From an uncultured bacterium (GTDB taxonomy: Bacteria; Bacillota_I; Bacilli_A; RF39; UBA660), in NCBI GenBank assembly GCA_946611605.1, contig CAMODU010000008.1:1-39190 (forward strand): a stretch of DNA of 39,190 bases, in the 5' to 3' direction. This document shows, one piece after another, positions 6,419 through 14,880 of the stretch. A model generated the notes under the pieces. That model did not search any database, had not been told where the DNA came from, and was given only the letters and a program-made list of their open reading frames with translations. Position numbers and translations under genes: made by a program. The stretch's first letter is position 1, and every line of letters starts with the position of its first letter.

Positions 6419-7975
6419 ATGGAAAAGTATTATATTTCTACAGCTATTGCTTATGCATCTGGTAAACCTCATATAGGAAATACTTATGAGATTGTATTAG
6501 CTGATGCAATAGCAAGAAACAAAAGATTAGAAGGATATGATGTATACTTACAAACTGGTACAGATGAACATGGTGAAAAGATTCAAAATAAAGCTAAGGA
6601 AAAAGGTATTACTCCTCAACAATATGTTGATGAAGCATCAGCTGAAATTAAAAGAATCTGGGATTTAATGAATACTACTTATGATAAGTTTGTTAGAACT
6701 ACAGATAAGGAACATGAAGAAATAGTTCAACATATATTCAAGAAGATGTATGAACAAGATGATATATATCTAGATAAATATGAAGGATGGTACTGTGTAC
6801 CTGATGAATCATTTTGGACTGAATCTCAAGTTGTTGAAAATGAAGATGGTGTTAAAGTTTGTCCTGACTGTGGAAGACCAGTTGAAAAGAAGAGTGAAGA
6901 ATCATATTTCTTTAGATTATCTAAATATCAAAAACAATTAGAAGAATATATTGAAACACATCCTGATTTCATTCAACCTGAATCTAGAAAGAATGAGATG
7001 TTAAATAATTTCATTAAACCAGGATTACAAGATTTATGTGTATCACGTACAGCATTTGATTGGGGTATTCCAGTAGACTTTGATCCTAAACATGTTGTAT
7101 ATGTTTGGTTAGATGCATTAACTAACTATATTACATTCTTAGGATATGATGTAGATGGTGGTAATGAGAACTTCAAGAAGTTCTGGCCTGCTGACTTACA
7201 TCTAATTGGTAAAGATATTATAAGATTTCATACTATTTATTGGCCATGTTTCTTATTTAGTTTAGGTATTGAATTACCTAAGAAAGTATTTGGACATCCA
7301 TGGCTAATCATGGCTGATGGAAAGATGAGTAAATCTTTAGGTAATGTTGTATATGCTGATGATTTAGTTGAAAAATATGGTGTAGATGCTGTTAGATATT
7401 ATTTCTTACATGAAATACCATTTACTAATGATGGAGTATTTACTGAAGATTTACTTATTGAAAGAATAAATGGTGATTTAGCTAATATCTTAGGTAACTT
7501 AGTTAATAGAACTATATCAATGAGTAATAAATATTTTGATGGAGTAGTTGAAAATACTAATGTAGAAGATATTATGGATAAACCATTAAAGGATTTAGCT
7601 ACATCATTAGGTGATAAGGTAAAGAATCATATGGATGAATTAAGAATTCAAGATGCAATAGATGATGTATTTGAATTATTAAGAGCATCTAATAAATATA
7701 TAGATGAAACGCTTCCTTGGGTTTTAGCTAAAGAAGAAGATAAACAAGATAGATTAAAAACAGTTTTATATAACTTAATTGAATCTATTAGAATAGCTGC
7801 AGTTTATCTACAAGCATTCTTACCTGAAACAGCAGAGAAGATATTCAATCAAATTAATACTGATTTAACTACATATGAATCAACTAAAGAATTTGGTGGA
7901 TATTTATCAGGAACTAAAGTAAATAATCCTGAAATATTATTTGCTAGAATAGATGTTAATAAAGATGATAAGTAA
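6419..7975 (+). CDS. metG: Methionyl-tRNA synthetase, short form
   Basis: This 518-residue class I synthetase charges both initiator and elongator tRNA-Met. HIGN is in GKPHIGNTYE (residues 15-24) and KMSKS in DGKMSKSLGN near residue 300. The connective-peptide knuckle shows CPDCGRP (about 151-157), but the preceding partner motif reads WYCVPDES, so only part of a four-Cys zinc site remains. It ends after the anticodon-binding helices and lacks the C-terminal Trbp111-like dimerisation domain that longer bacterial MetRS carry. ATG 6419 follows GAAAGAGGG. Expression depends on the Met T-box just upstream. Confidence 0.97.
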   Translation: MEKYYISTAIAYASGKPHIGNTYEIVLADAIARNKRLEGYDVYLQTGTDEHGEKIQNKAKEKGITPQQYVDEASAEIKRIWDLMNTTYDKFVRTTDKEHEEIVQHIFKKMYEQDDIYLDKYEGWYCVPDESFWTESQVVENEDGVKVCPDCGRPVEKKSEESYFFRLSKYQKQLEEYIETHPDFIQPESRKNEMLNNFIKPGLQDLCVSRTAFDWGIPVDFDPKHVVYVWLDALTNYITFLGYDVDGGNENFKKFWPADLHLIGKDIIRFHTIYWPCFLFSLGIELPKKVFGHPWLIMADGKMSKSLGNVVYADDLVEKYGVDAVRYYFLHEIPFTNDGVFTEDLLIERINGDLANILGNLVNRTISMSNKYFDGVVENTNVEDIMDKPLKDLATSLGDKVKNHMDELRIQDAIDDVFELLRASNKYIDETLPWVLAKEEDKQDRLKTVLYNLIESIRIAAVYLQAFLPETAEKIFNQINTDLTTYESTKEFGGYLSGTKVNNPEILFARIDVNKDDK

Positions 7976-7992
7976 TTATCATCTTTTATATT
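7962..7992 (+). terminator. Intrinsic terminator after metG
   Basis: A 10-bp stem AAGATGATAA/TTATCATCTT (7962-7971 with 7976-7985) with loop GTAA, then TTATATT. It overlaps the metG stop codon. Confidence 0.85.
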
Positions 7993-8034
7993 GTATAGTT
8001 TACAATTTTGACCTTTAATGTCCTTGTATTTAAT

Positions 8035-8043
8035 TGATATAAT
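8035..8043 (+). promoter_or_regulatory. Extended -10 promoter of the 8068 gene
   Basis: TGATATAAT ends 24 bases before the start codon. A good -35 at the right spacing is not evident. Confidence 0.45.
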
Positions 8044-8067
8044 AAAATTGATAATAAGGATGGTAAT

Positions 8068-9912
8068 ATGAATAGAAATAGTAAGATAGGTATAGTTGCA
8101 TTAATACTATTATTATCAATAGGTTTTGCAGCTGTAGCAACAAGTTTAATTATTAATGGAGTAGCAAATGTCAGTATTAATCCTGCTGACTTTGATATAT
8201 ATTTTTCATTTGCTAAAGCTGAATATGGTGGAACAGCAACTATAAGTGATGATAAAAAAACAATAACTTATTCTACTAAAACATTAACAACTGTAGGTGA
8301 AAAAGCTATATTAGATTATACTGTTACTAATAACTCATCTAATTATGATGCTGATGTTACAGTTATTTGGAATGCAGTTGATAATATAAGTGGAAAAGAT
8401 TATTCTGAATACTATACTGTTACAAGAACAGGATTCGATACAGGAATTCCAACAACTGTAGAAGCTAAAACATCAGTAGATGGTTCAATAGTTATAACTT
8501 TGATTAAACCAATTTTAGAGGAAGTAGAAATAGAAACAACAATGACGTTAGATGCTACTCCTCAAGAAAGAACATTAAAAGGAGAAGGATCTCCATTAAA
8601 AAGAAGAACATTAGCTGAAATGATAATGAGGGATAATGCTATAAGAACTGACACTCCTGATTTTACAACTATTGAGCCTCATGTTGGATCTTATGCTCCA
8701 GAGTTTGGCGATTATTCATCAAGTAAAGACATGTCTTATTCTGGTCAAGAATCAAAGTATTTTACATATGCAGATAGTTATACTTTTGATTCTACTTCTT
8801 ATAAATTCACATTAGTTAATCCTTCTACATGTAGATGGGGAGATTGTTATAATGATTTAATAGGTAAGTATATAGTTAATACTGATGGTTCTTCATCGGA
8901 TTCTCTTGAAAATTATACTGACATAAATAATATATATTTAGTAACTGATGCAACTAATATAAATACATTATATACTAGAACTGGTTATGCTGGTGATGTA
9001 TATACTTATGAAAAATCTGGATTCTATAGTATGAATGTAACAAATGGTTTTGGTGGTCAAAGTGAAGAAGGAACTACATATTATTTCAGAGGTAAAGTTG
9101 AAAATAATTATGTAGCATTTGGAGAATGGCCTACAGGTGTTTATATAGGTCGTTTCGATGACTATCCAGATTATGTGGTTGGTAAATATTCGACATTAGA
9201 AGAATGTCAAAATGGATCAGCATATGGTAAAGGCGTAGACTATTGTGAAACTGAACGTGAACCTGGTGCACCTATGTTATGGCGTGTAGTAAGAATTAAT
9301 GAAGATGGAACTGTTAGATTAATATTTGATTATAGAATAAGTGAAAATAAAATTAATGATAGTAATAAATTTACTAATGATAGTAATGATCAAATGGGTG
9401 TTTACTACTCAAATAGTATTCTTAAAAATACTATTGAAGAATGGTATAACAATACAATAACTGGAGCTGCAGCTGATAGAGTAGCATCTGGCAATTATTT
9501 CTGTGAATCAGCTAGAGTTAAGTCTAGTGAAGAATATAATAATGTTGTTAATACATCCATGGTTCCTTACGAAGATTATACACCTGATTTAACATGTCCT
9601 ACTGATGGAAATGGTAAAGGATTAGTTAATTCTAATGTAGCTTTAGCTACTTATGATGAAGTAGTAATGGCTGGTGGATATGTTCAACAACATAATGAAG
9701 AATATTATATTAATGATTATAAATTAGAATGGTGGACAATGTCTCCTGCTGGTGAACGTGTAGTATGGCGTATAGATGATGGAACTGGACATATATCTCA
9801 AATGGGTATGTTAAATTATCATGATCTTCGTCCCGTTATAAATATAAAAGCTGATACATATGCACATGGAACTGGTACTAAAGATGATCCATATGTAATT
9901 GAATTAGATTAA
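8068..9912 (+). CDS. Large secreted surface protein, TasA/camelysin-like N-terminus with C-terminal DUF6273-like domain
   Basis: This 614-residue protein begins MNRNSKIGIVALILLLSIG, a signal peptide ending near AVATS, followed by a beta-rich segment (about 25-190) that resembles TasA/camelysin exported proteins. The C-terminal third has features I associate with DUF6273-like domains of gut Firmicutes: MLWRVVRINEDGTVRLIF near 408, then WWTMSPAGE and RPVINIKA, ending TKDDPYVI. It contains several Cys (TCRWGDCYN, ECQNGS, YFCES, LTCPTDG), suggesting extracellular disulphides. It is monocistronic with its own terminator. It is likely displayed or released at the surface; the biochemical role is unknown. 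Confidence 0.8.
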   Translation: MNRNSKIGIVALILLLSIGFAAVATSLIINGVANVSINPADFDIYFSFAKAEYGGTATISDDKKTITYSTKTLTTVGEKAILDYTVTNNSSNYDADVTVIWNAVDNISGKDYSEYYTVTRTGFDTGIPTTVEAKTSVDGSIVITLIKPILEEVEIETTMTLDATPQERTLKGEGSPLKRRTLAEMIMRDNAIRTDTPDFTTIEPHVGSYAPEFGDYSSSKDMSYSGQESKYFTYADSYTFDSTSYKFTLVNPSTCRWGDCYNDLIGKYIVNTDGSSSDSLENYTDINNIYLVTDATNINTLYTRTGYAGDVYTYEKSGFYSMNVTNGFGGQSEEGTTYYFRGKVENNYVAFGEWPTGVYIGRFDDYPDYVVGKYSTLEECQNGSAYGKGVDYCETEREPGAPMLWRVVRINEDGTVRLIFDYRISENKINDSNKFTNDSNDQMGVYYSNSILKNTIEEWYNNTITGAAADRVASGNYFCESARVKSSEEYNNVVNTSMVPYEDYTPDLTCPTDGNGKGLVNSNVALATYDEVVMAGGYVQQHNEEYYINDYKLEWWTMSPAGERVVWRIDDGTGHISQMGMLNYHDLRPVINIKADTYAHGTGTKDDPYVIELD

Positions 9913-9914
9913 TT

Positions 9915-9947
9915 AAACACATATTAAACAATATGTGTTTTTCTTTT
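9915..9947 (+). terminator. Intrinsic terminator after the 8068 gene
   Basis: A perfect 11-bp stem AAACACATATT/AATATGTGTTT (9915-9925 with 9930-9940) with loop AAAC, followed by TTCTTTT. Confidence 0.92.
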
Positions 9948-9952
9948 ATTAA

Positions 9953-9981
9953 TTGAAAAAAACATATCAATATGTTATACT
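9953..9981 (+). promoter_or_regulatory. Promoter of the RNase J-like gene
   Basis: TTGAAA (9953-9958) and TATACT (9976-9981) are 17 nt apart, with an extended TGT before the -10. Confidence 0.65.
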
Positions 9982-10029
9982 TATATCAGTTTTGAAGCCT
10001 TTATTTCTTTATGAAAGGAAATGAATTAA

Positions 10030-11664
10030 ATGAGTAAAATAAGAATATTTGGACTTGGTGGCTTAAATGAATCAGGTAAGAATACATATATTGTTGAAGT
10101 AGATGATAAGATATTCGTACTTGATTGTGGATTAAAATATGCCACTGATAATGAATATGGTATTGATTATATATTACCTGATTATTCATATTTAAAAGAT
10201 AATAAAGATAAAATAGTAGGAGTATTTTTAACTCATGCACACTTGGAAAATATGGGTGGTGTAGGAGATTTATTAACTAGTATTCCTAATTTAAAAATTT
10301 ATTGTACAAAATATACAAGAGAATATTTATTACTAGAAGGAATTAATGATAAAAATATAGTTGAAATAAAGGTTAATAAGAAGATTACTTTTGGTGATGT
10401 AGGAATATTCCCTATAAATGTATCTCATTCTGTTCCTGATGCTTGTATGTATGCTATATATACTAAAGATGGAATAATATGTTATACAGGTGATTTTATA
10501 ATTGATCCAACTATGAGTGATGCTTATGCTATGGATTTAGGTAAGATTGCATATGTAGGTAAACAAGGAGTATTATGTTTACTATCTGAATCAACATTCT
10601 CAGAAGTACCAGGACATATATCTCCTAAACATAGATTAACTAATTGGTTTAAAGATCAAATTAATCATGCTGATGGTAGAATGATTATATCTACTTTACC
10701 TGTACACTTACATACAATTCAAGAAATCTTTAATGCATCAGCTAATATGCATAGAAAAGTAGTAATCATGGGTAAAAAACTTCAAAACATAGTTAATATG
10801 GCTATGAAAGAAGGATACTTAAAAGTTAAAGAAGGATTACTAGGAGATTTAAATGATATTAATTCTGATAGAGCTATTCTATTAGTATGTGATGATCGTG
10901 AAAAACCTTATGCAACTATTAATAAGATAGTAACTGACAATGATAAGTTTATAACCATTAAAGATACTGATACTTTCTTATTTGCTGAACCATCATATGA
11001 TTCGTGTGAAAAGATACTTGTTAAGTTACAAGATTTAATAGCACAAAAAGGAGCACGTAGTATTACTATACCTAAAGATAAATCAATACTACATCATGCT
11101 GCTCAAGAAGATTTAATGATTATGTTAGATTTAATTAAACCAAAATACTATATGCCTGTTAAAGGTGAATATAGATCAATGGTTAACAATGCAGATTTAG
11201 CTTATTCATTAGGTATGCCTAAAGAAAATATATTATTAAAACAAAATGGTGATATAGTTGAATTTATCGATGGTAAATTACAAGATAAGTTTGAATCAAT
11301 TAAAATAGAAACTACTTTAATAGATGGAGATTCATCTGAAGATGTAGGTGAATTAGTAATTAAAGATAGAGAAATGTTAGCTGAAAATGGAATTATGTTA
11401 ATATCAGCGACATTAGATAAACAAACTAAGAAAGTTTTAGTTGGCCCTGAAATCATGACAAGAGGATTTATCTATGTTAAAGATTCAGTAGAAATGTTAG
11501 ATAAAATTAAGGAAATATCATTAAATATAATTGAAAAGAATACTACACCTAAATATGTAGATTATAATCAAATTAAAAATGAAATAAGAGAACAATTATC
11601 TAAATACTTCTATAATGAAACTGAAACTAAACCAATGATAATAGCAGTAATACAAGAGGTGTAA
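10030..11664 (+). CDS. RNase J family protein with degenerate metal-binding motif (RNase J2-like)
   Basis: This 544-residue protein has the RNase J layout: metallo-beta-lactamase core, beta-CASP insert and C-terminal domain. Known family members are 5' exonucleases/endonucleases in mRNA decay and rRNA maturation. The signature HxHxDH loop here reads HAHLEN (69-74), so the Asp and last His are replaced by Glu and Asn. SHSVPD and YTGDFIIDP are retained. The usual VHGEYR motif reads VKGEYR near residue 378, losing another metal or catalytic His. Two independent losses suggest weak or no nuclease activity and a structural role beside an active RNase J encoded elsewhere, as for Bacillus RNase J2. 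ATG 10030 follows GAAAGGAAATG. Confidence 0.9.
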   Translation: MSKIRIFGLGGLNESGKNTYIVEVDDKIFVLDCGLKYATDNEYGIDYILPDYSYLKDNKDKIVGVFLTHAHLENMGGVGDLLTSIPNLKIYCTKYTREYLLLEGINDKNIVEIKVNKKITFGDVGIFPINVSHSVPDACMYAIYTKDGIICYTGDFIIDPTMSDAYAMDLGKIAYVGKQGVLCLLSESTFSEVPGHISPKHRLTNWFKDQINHADGRMIISTLPVHLHTIQEIFNASANMHRKVVIMGKKLQNIVNMAMKEGYLKVKEGLLGDLNDINSDRAILLVCDDREKPYATINKIVTDNDKFITIKDTDTFLFAEPSYDSCEKILVKLQDLIAQKGARSITIPKDKSILHHAAQEDLMIMLDLIKPKYYMPVKGEYRSMVNNADLAYSLGMPKENILLKQNGDIVEFIDGKLQDKFESIKIETTLIDGDSSEDVGELVIKDREMLAENGIMLISATLDKQTKKVLVGPEIMTRGFIYVKDSVEMLDKIKEISLNIIEKNTTPKYVDYNQIKNEIREQLSKYFYNETETKPMIIAVIQEV

Positions 11665-11665
11665 T

Positions 11666-11833
11666 ATGGCAATTAAAATGAAAAAAGAAATAGTTGATTT
11701 AGAAACTGAATTAAATGCTGAATTAACTGCATTAGGATTTGAAATAGTATATAATCCTGATGGAGATAAAAAAGAGGAAAAAGAAACTAAAGAAACTATT
11801 AAGAAGGATAAAAAGACTACTAAAAAGAAGTAG
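11666..11833 (+). CDS. Small charged protein after the RNase J-like gene
   Basis: This 55-residue ORF has ATG 11666, one base after the RNase J-like stop codon, with AAGAGGTG at 11654-11661. The first 30 residues look folded (LETELNAELTALGFEIVYNP); the rest is a Lys/Glu/Thr tail ending KKTTKKK. It is probably translated because of the good ribosome site, tight spacing and the operon's terminator directly behind it. I do not recognise the family. The basic tail suggests RNA or ribosome contact, but that is inference. Confidence 0.7.
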   Translation: MAIKMKKEIVDLETELNAELTALGFEIVYNPDGDKKEEKETKETIKKDKKTTKKK

Positions 11834-11840
11834 TCTTTTT
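11811..11840 (+). terminator. Intrinsic terminator after the small ORF
   Basis: AAGACTACT (11813-11821) pairs with AGTAGTCTT (11829-11837) around a 7-nt loop, then TTT. The stem overlaps the last codons of the ORF. Confidence 0.85.
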
Positions 11841-11872
11841 GCCTATAACAAATGGAAAAAACGCATAAAATA

Positions 11873-11881
11873 TGGTATAAT
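11873..11881 (+). promoter_or_regulatory. Extended -10 promoter of the fic gene
   Basis: TGGTATAAT is an extended -10, 23 bases before the ATG. The -35 is not clear. Confidence 0.5.
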
Positions 11882-11904
11882 AAACATATACTGAGGTGAT
11901 ATAA

Positions 11905-12516
11905 ATGTTAGATAATAGATTAAATATTACTAATGAAGTTGAACTAGCCAAAGAAGAAGAACGTTTAACTAAAATAAGAGCTTTAGAATTGTATGATACA
12001 GGTGATATTAACACTTTTGAAGTTGGTACTTTTAAAGGTTTATCTAGTATTCATAAATATTTATTCCAAGATATATATGATTTTGCTGGTGAGATAAGAA
12101 AAGAAAATATATCTAAGAGTAATTTTAGATTTGCCGCTTCATTATATCTAGAAGATGTACTAAATAAAATTGATAGTATGCCACAAAGATCGTTTGAAGA
12201 TATAGTTAAAAAATATATTGAAATGAATATTGCTCATCCTTTTAGAGAAGGAAATGGAAGATCGACTCGTATATGGTTAGACATGATATTAAAAAAAGAA
12301 TTAAATAAAGTAATTGATTGGAGTAAAATAGATAAAGAAGAATATCTATTAGCTATGGAAAGAAGTCCAATTAAAGATACTGAGATAATGTTATTATTAA
12401 AAAATGCATTAACAGATGACATTAATAATAGAGAAGTATATATGAAGGGTATTGATATAAGTTATCAATATGAAGGATATAATACTTATACTATGGATGA
12501 ATTAGATAATGATTAG
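11905..12516 (+). CDS. fic: Fic-domain protein, class III (C-terminal self-inhibition motif)
   Basis: This 203-residue protein carries the complete Fic catalytic motif HPFREGNGRSTR (111-122), with His111 as base and Arg119/Arg122 for nucleotide binding. The family usually transfers AMP or another nucleotide group onto protein hydroxyls. A flap precedes it (NISKSNFRFA, 68-77). At the C-terminus Ser186-xxx-Glu190-Gly191 fits the (S/T)xxxE(G/N) inhibitory helix, the class III arrangement known from Neisseria Fic. Tyr187 and Tyr189 inside that helix are placed like the Tyr that Neisseria Fic self-modifies. No antitoxin gene is needed or seen. The gene is monocistronic. ATG 11905 follows GAGGTGAT. 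Confidence 0.93.
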   Translation: MLDNRLNITNEVELAKEEERLTKIRALELYDTGDINTFEVGTFKGLSSIHKYLFQDIYDFAGEIRKENISKSNFRFAASLYLEDVLNKIDSMPQRSFEDIVKKYIEMNIAHPFREGNGRSTRIWLDMILKKELNKVIDWSKIDKEEYLLAMERSPIKDTEIMLLLKNALTDDINNREVYMKGIDISYQYEGYNTYTMDELDND

Positions 12517-12541
12517 AACTATTAATAATAGTTCTTTTATT
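12515..12541 (+). terminator. Intrinsic terminator after fic
   Basis: AGAACTA (12515-12521) pairs with TAGTTCT (12529-12535), extendable into the loop, followed by TTTATTAT. Confidence 0.8.
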
Positions 12542-12638
12542 ATAGTTTTCAACAGTATTAACAAATTTAGTTTATAAGTGATGTTTTAATAGATATTAAG
12601 TTTGATATATTTTATAATATTATGTAGGAGAGGTTTAT

Positions 12639-13916
12639 ATGAAGAATAGTATTACACAAGCAGATATTTATACAGTTATTAATCAAACTATTTTAACAGA
12701 AGTAGATAAGAAGATACTTATTAATTTATATGAACCTATAATTGGTACTTTATCTTTAAGTTTATATTTTACTTTATGGGAAGATTTAGGTAAGAATGAA
12801 ATAATATCTAGAGATTTAAATCATCACCATTTAATGGTTATTCTTAAAACTGATTTAGAAAAAATAGTATTAGCTAGAGAATCTTTAGAAGCTGTAGGAT
12901 TATTAAAATCTTATGTTAAAGAAAATGATAATTTAAATGAATATCTATATGAATTATATTCACCTTTATCAGCATATGAATTTTTTAATCATCCTGTATT
13001 ATCTATACTATTATTAAATAATATAGGTGAAAGTGAATATAGATCATTGATAGAATACTATAAGAGAATAACTGTATCTAAAAAAGAATATAAAGAAATA
13101 ACTTCTTCTATGAATGATACATTTAAGATAGTTACACCATATGAAAAAGAAAATGAAGAAATAAGAAGAAAGAATAAATTAAATATAAATATATCTAATC
13201 TTATTGATTTTGATTTATTATCTGATTCATTACCTAAAGGATTATTAAATGATAAGACATTTAATAAACGTAATAAAGAATTAATAAATCAATTAGCATT
13301 TGTATATAATGTTGATTCAATTAAGATGTCTGAGTTTATTAGAATGGTAATAGATAATGTAGGTATTATTGATAAAGATAAACTTATAGATATAGTAAGA
13401 CGTAATTATGAATTTAATAATAATGGATCGTTACCGACAATTGTATATAGAACTCAACCAGAGCATCTTAAGACTCCTGTTGGAACATCTAATAGAGATA
13501 AAATGATACAAGTATTTGAAAATACTAAACCATATGATTTCTTAAAATTTAAGAATAATAATATGAAGCCTACATCTACAGATCTTAAAAAGTTAGAACA
13601 TTTAGCTGTAGATTTAGGATTAACTCCAGGAGTTATAAATGTATTAATAGATTATGTAATACGTGTTAATAATGGAAAATTAAATGCTAATTACTTAGAT
13701 ACTATTGCATCTTCATGGGTAAGAAAAGGTGTTAAGACTGTTCCTCAAGCCATGGATGCAGTAACTAAGAATCATAAGACGGTTACTAAGAAGATTATTC
13801 CTAATACTAAGAAGGAAATAGCTATTCCTACTTGGATGAATAAAGAAAACTCATCAGAAGAGTTAACTGATGCTGAATTAGAAGAATTAGAAAAAGAAAT
13901 GGAAATATTTAATTAA
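12639..13916 (+). CDS. dnaB: Primosomal replication initiation protein DnaB (Bacillus type)
   Basis: This 425-residue protein resembles the Firmicutes DnaB/DnaD superfamily. The N-terminal winged-helix region begins TVINQTILTEVDKKILINLY, and a DnaB_2-like segment (about 310-390) contains LGLTPGVINVLIDYVI and SSWVRKGVKTVPQAM. It acts with DnaD and DnaI to load the replicative helicase at origins and stalled forks. It should not be confused with the helicase called DnaB in Escherichia. An acidic tail follows. A TATAAT at 12613-12618 and TAGGAGAGG before the ATG support the start. It forms an operon with dnaI, as in Bacillus. Confidence 0.9.
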   Translation: MKNSITQADIYTVINQTILTEVDKKILINLYEPIIGTLSLSLYFTLWEDLGKNEIISRDLNHHHLMVILKTDLEKIVLARESLEAVGLLKSYVKENDNLNEYLYELYSPLSAYEFFNHPVLSILLLNNIGESEYRSLIEYYKRITVSKKEYKEITSSMNDTFKIVTPYEKENEEIRRKNKLNINISNLIDFDLLSDSLPKGLLNDKTFNKRNKELINQLAFVYNVDSIKMSEFIRMVIDNVGIIDKDKLIDIVRRNYEFNNNGSLPTIVYRTQPEHLKTPVGTSNRDKMIQVFENTKPYDFLKFKNNNMKPTSTDLKKLEHLAVDLGLTPGVINVLIDYVIRVNNGKLNANYLDTIASSWVRKGVKTVPQAMDAVTKNHKTVTKKIIPNTKKEIAIPTWMNKENSSEELTDAELEELEKEMEIFN

Positions 13917-13927
13917 AGGAGGATATC

Positions 13928-14824
13928 ATGAAAATAGAAAAATATAATAATAACAACATAGATAAAGATTTACTTAAAGCTTATCATGAAGCTACTAAAG
14001 ATCCTTCTTTTGTTAAATTAGTAACTAAGATTAAATTAAAAGAAGAAAGAGCAATGAAATATACATCTAAGTTAGAAAGATGTGTATGTGAATTAAATAA
14101 TTGTAAGAATTGTCCTGGATTACATGCTTGTAAGAATCCTTCAAATGGATATGTATATTATCCAAGAGTTGAAGATGATAGAGTATACTTTGATGCTATA
14201 GCATGTAAATATATGCAAGAAAAGAATAGAATAGAAGCTAATTCATCTAAGATGTATTATCAACCTTATCAAATTAAACTTGCTAATATGAAAGATATAG
14301 ATAAGAAAGATAAGAAAAGATTAGATGCTATTAAATGGATAGTTAATTTCTATAAAGAATATAAGAAAGATAAACATATTAAAGGATTATATTTACATGG
14401 TTCATTTGGATCTGGTAAAACATATTTACTTGCATCTTTATTTAATGAATTAACTAAAGAAGGAGCTAAAGCAGTAATATGCTATTATCCTGAAATGTTA
14501 AGACATCTTAAAGAATCATTTGGTTCTACATTTGATGTTGATATGGATGAATTAAAGACATGTGATTTATTATTAATTGATGATATAGGTGCTGAAAACT
14601 TAACATCTTGGGCAAGAGATGAAGTATTATCTACAATATTACAATATAGAATGGATGCATCATTACCAACATTCTTTACATCTAATTTGAATATAGAAGA
14701 ATTAGAAGCACACTTATCTGAAACAAAAGAAAGTGTAGATAAAGTTAAAGCTAGAAGAATAATTGAAAGAATTAAACAATTAACTGATGACATTGAGATA
14801 ATTAGTGTTAATAGAAGACAGTAA
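13928..14824 (+). CDS. dnaI: Primosomal helicase-loader ATPase DnaI
   Basis: This 298-residue AAA+ protein has Walker A GSFGSGKTYL (about 159-168) and Walker B LLLIDDIGAE (about 213-222), followed by a sensor-like TFFTSNLNIEEL. The N-terminal domain contains a Cys cluster (CVCELNNCKNCPG, then HACKNP and ACKYM) consistent with the zinc-binding helicase-interaction domain of DnaI. It loads the hexameric replicative helicase together with DnaB and DnaD. ATG 13928 has a strong AAAGGAGG 12 bases upstream of it, and the gene lies 11 bases after dnaB. Confidence 0.95.
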   Translation: MKIEKYNNNNIDKDLLKAYHEATKDPSFVKLVTKIKLKEERAMKYTSKLERCVCELNNCKNCPGLHACKNPSNGYVYYPRVEDDRVYFDAIACKYMQEKNRIEANSSKMYYQPYQIKLANMKDIDKKDKKRLDAIKWIVNFYKEYKKDKHIKGLYLHGSFGSGKTYLLASLFNELTKEGAKAVICYYPEMLRHLKESFGSTFDVDMDELKTCDLLLIDDIGAENLTSWARDEVLSTILQYRMDASLPTFFTSNLNIEELEAHLSETKESVDKVKARRIIERIKQLTDDIEIISVNRRQ

Positions 14825-14828
14825 TAAC

Positions 14829-14857
14829 TTGAATTATATACGTATATAAATTATAAT
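14829..14857 (+). promoter_or_regulatory. Promoter with a 16-bp palindrome in its spacer
   Basis: TTGAAT (14829-14834) and TATAAT (14852-14857) are 17 nt apart. The perfect palindrome TTATATACGTATATAA at 14834-14849 fills the spacer, a position where a bound dimeric repressor would block RNA polymerase. AT-rich sequence yields palindromes by chance, so an operator role is only inferred. Confidence 0.45.
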
Positions 14858-14880
14858 TTAATTATAAAATAGGTGATAAT

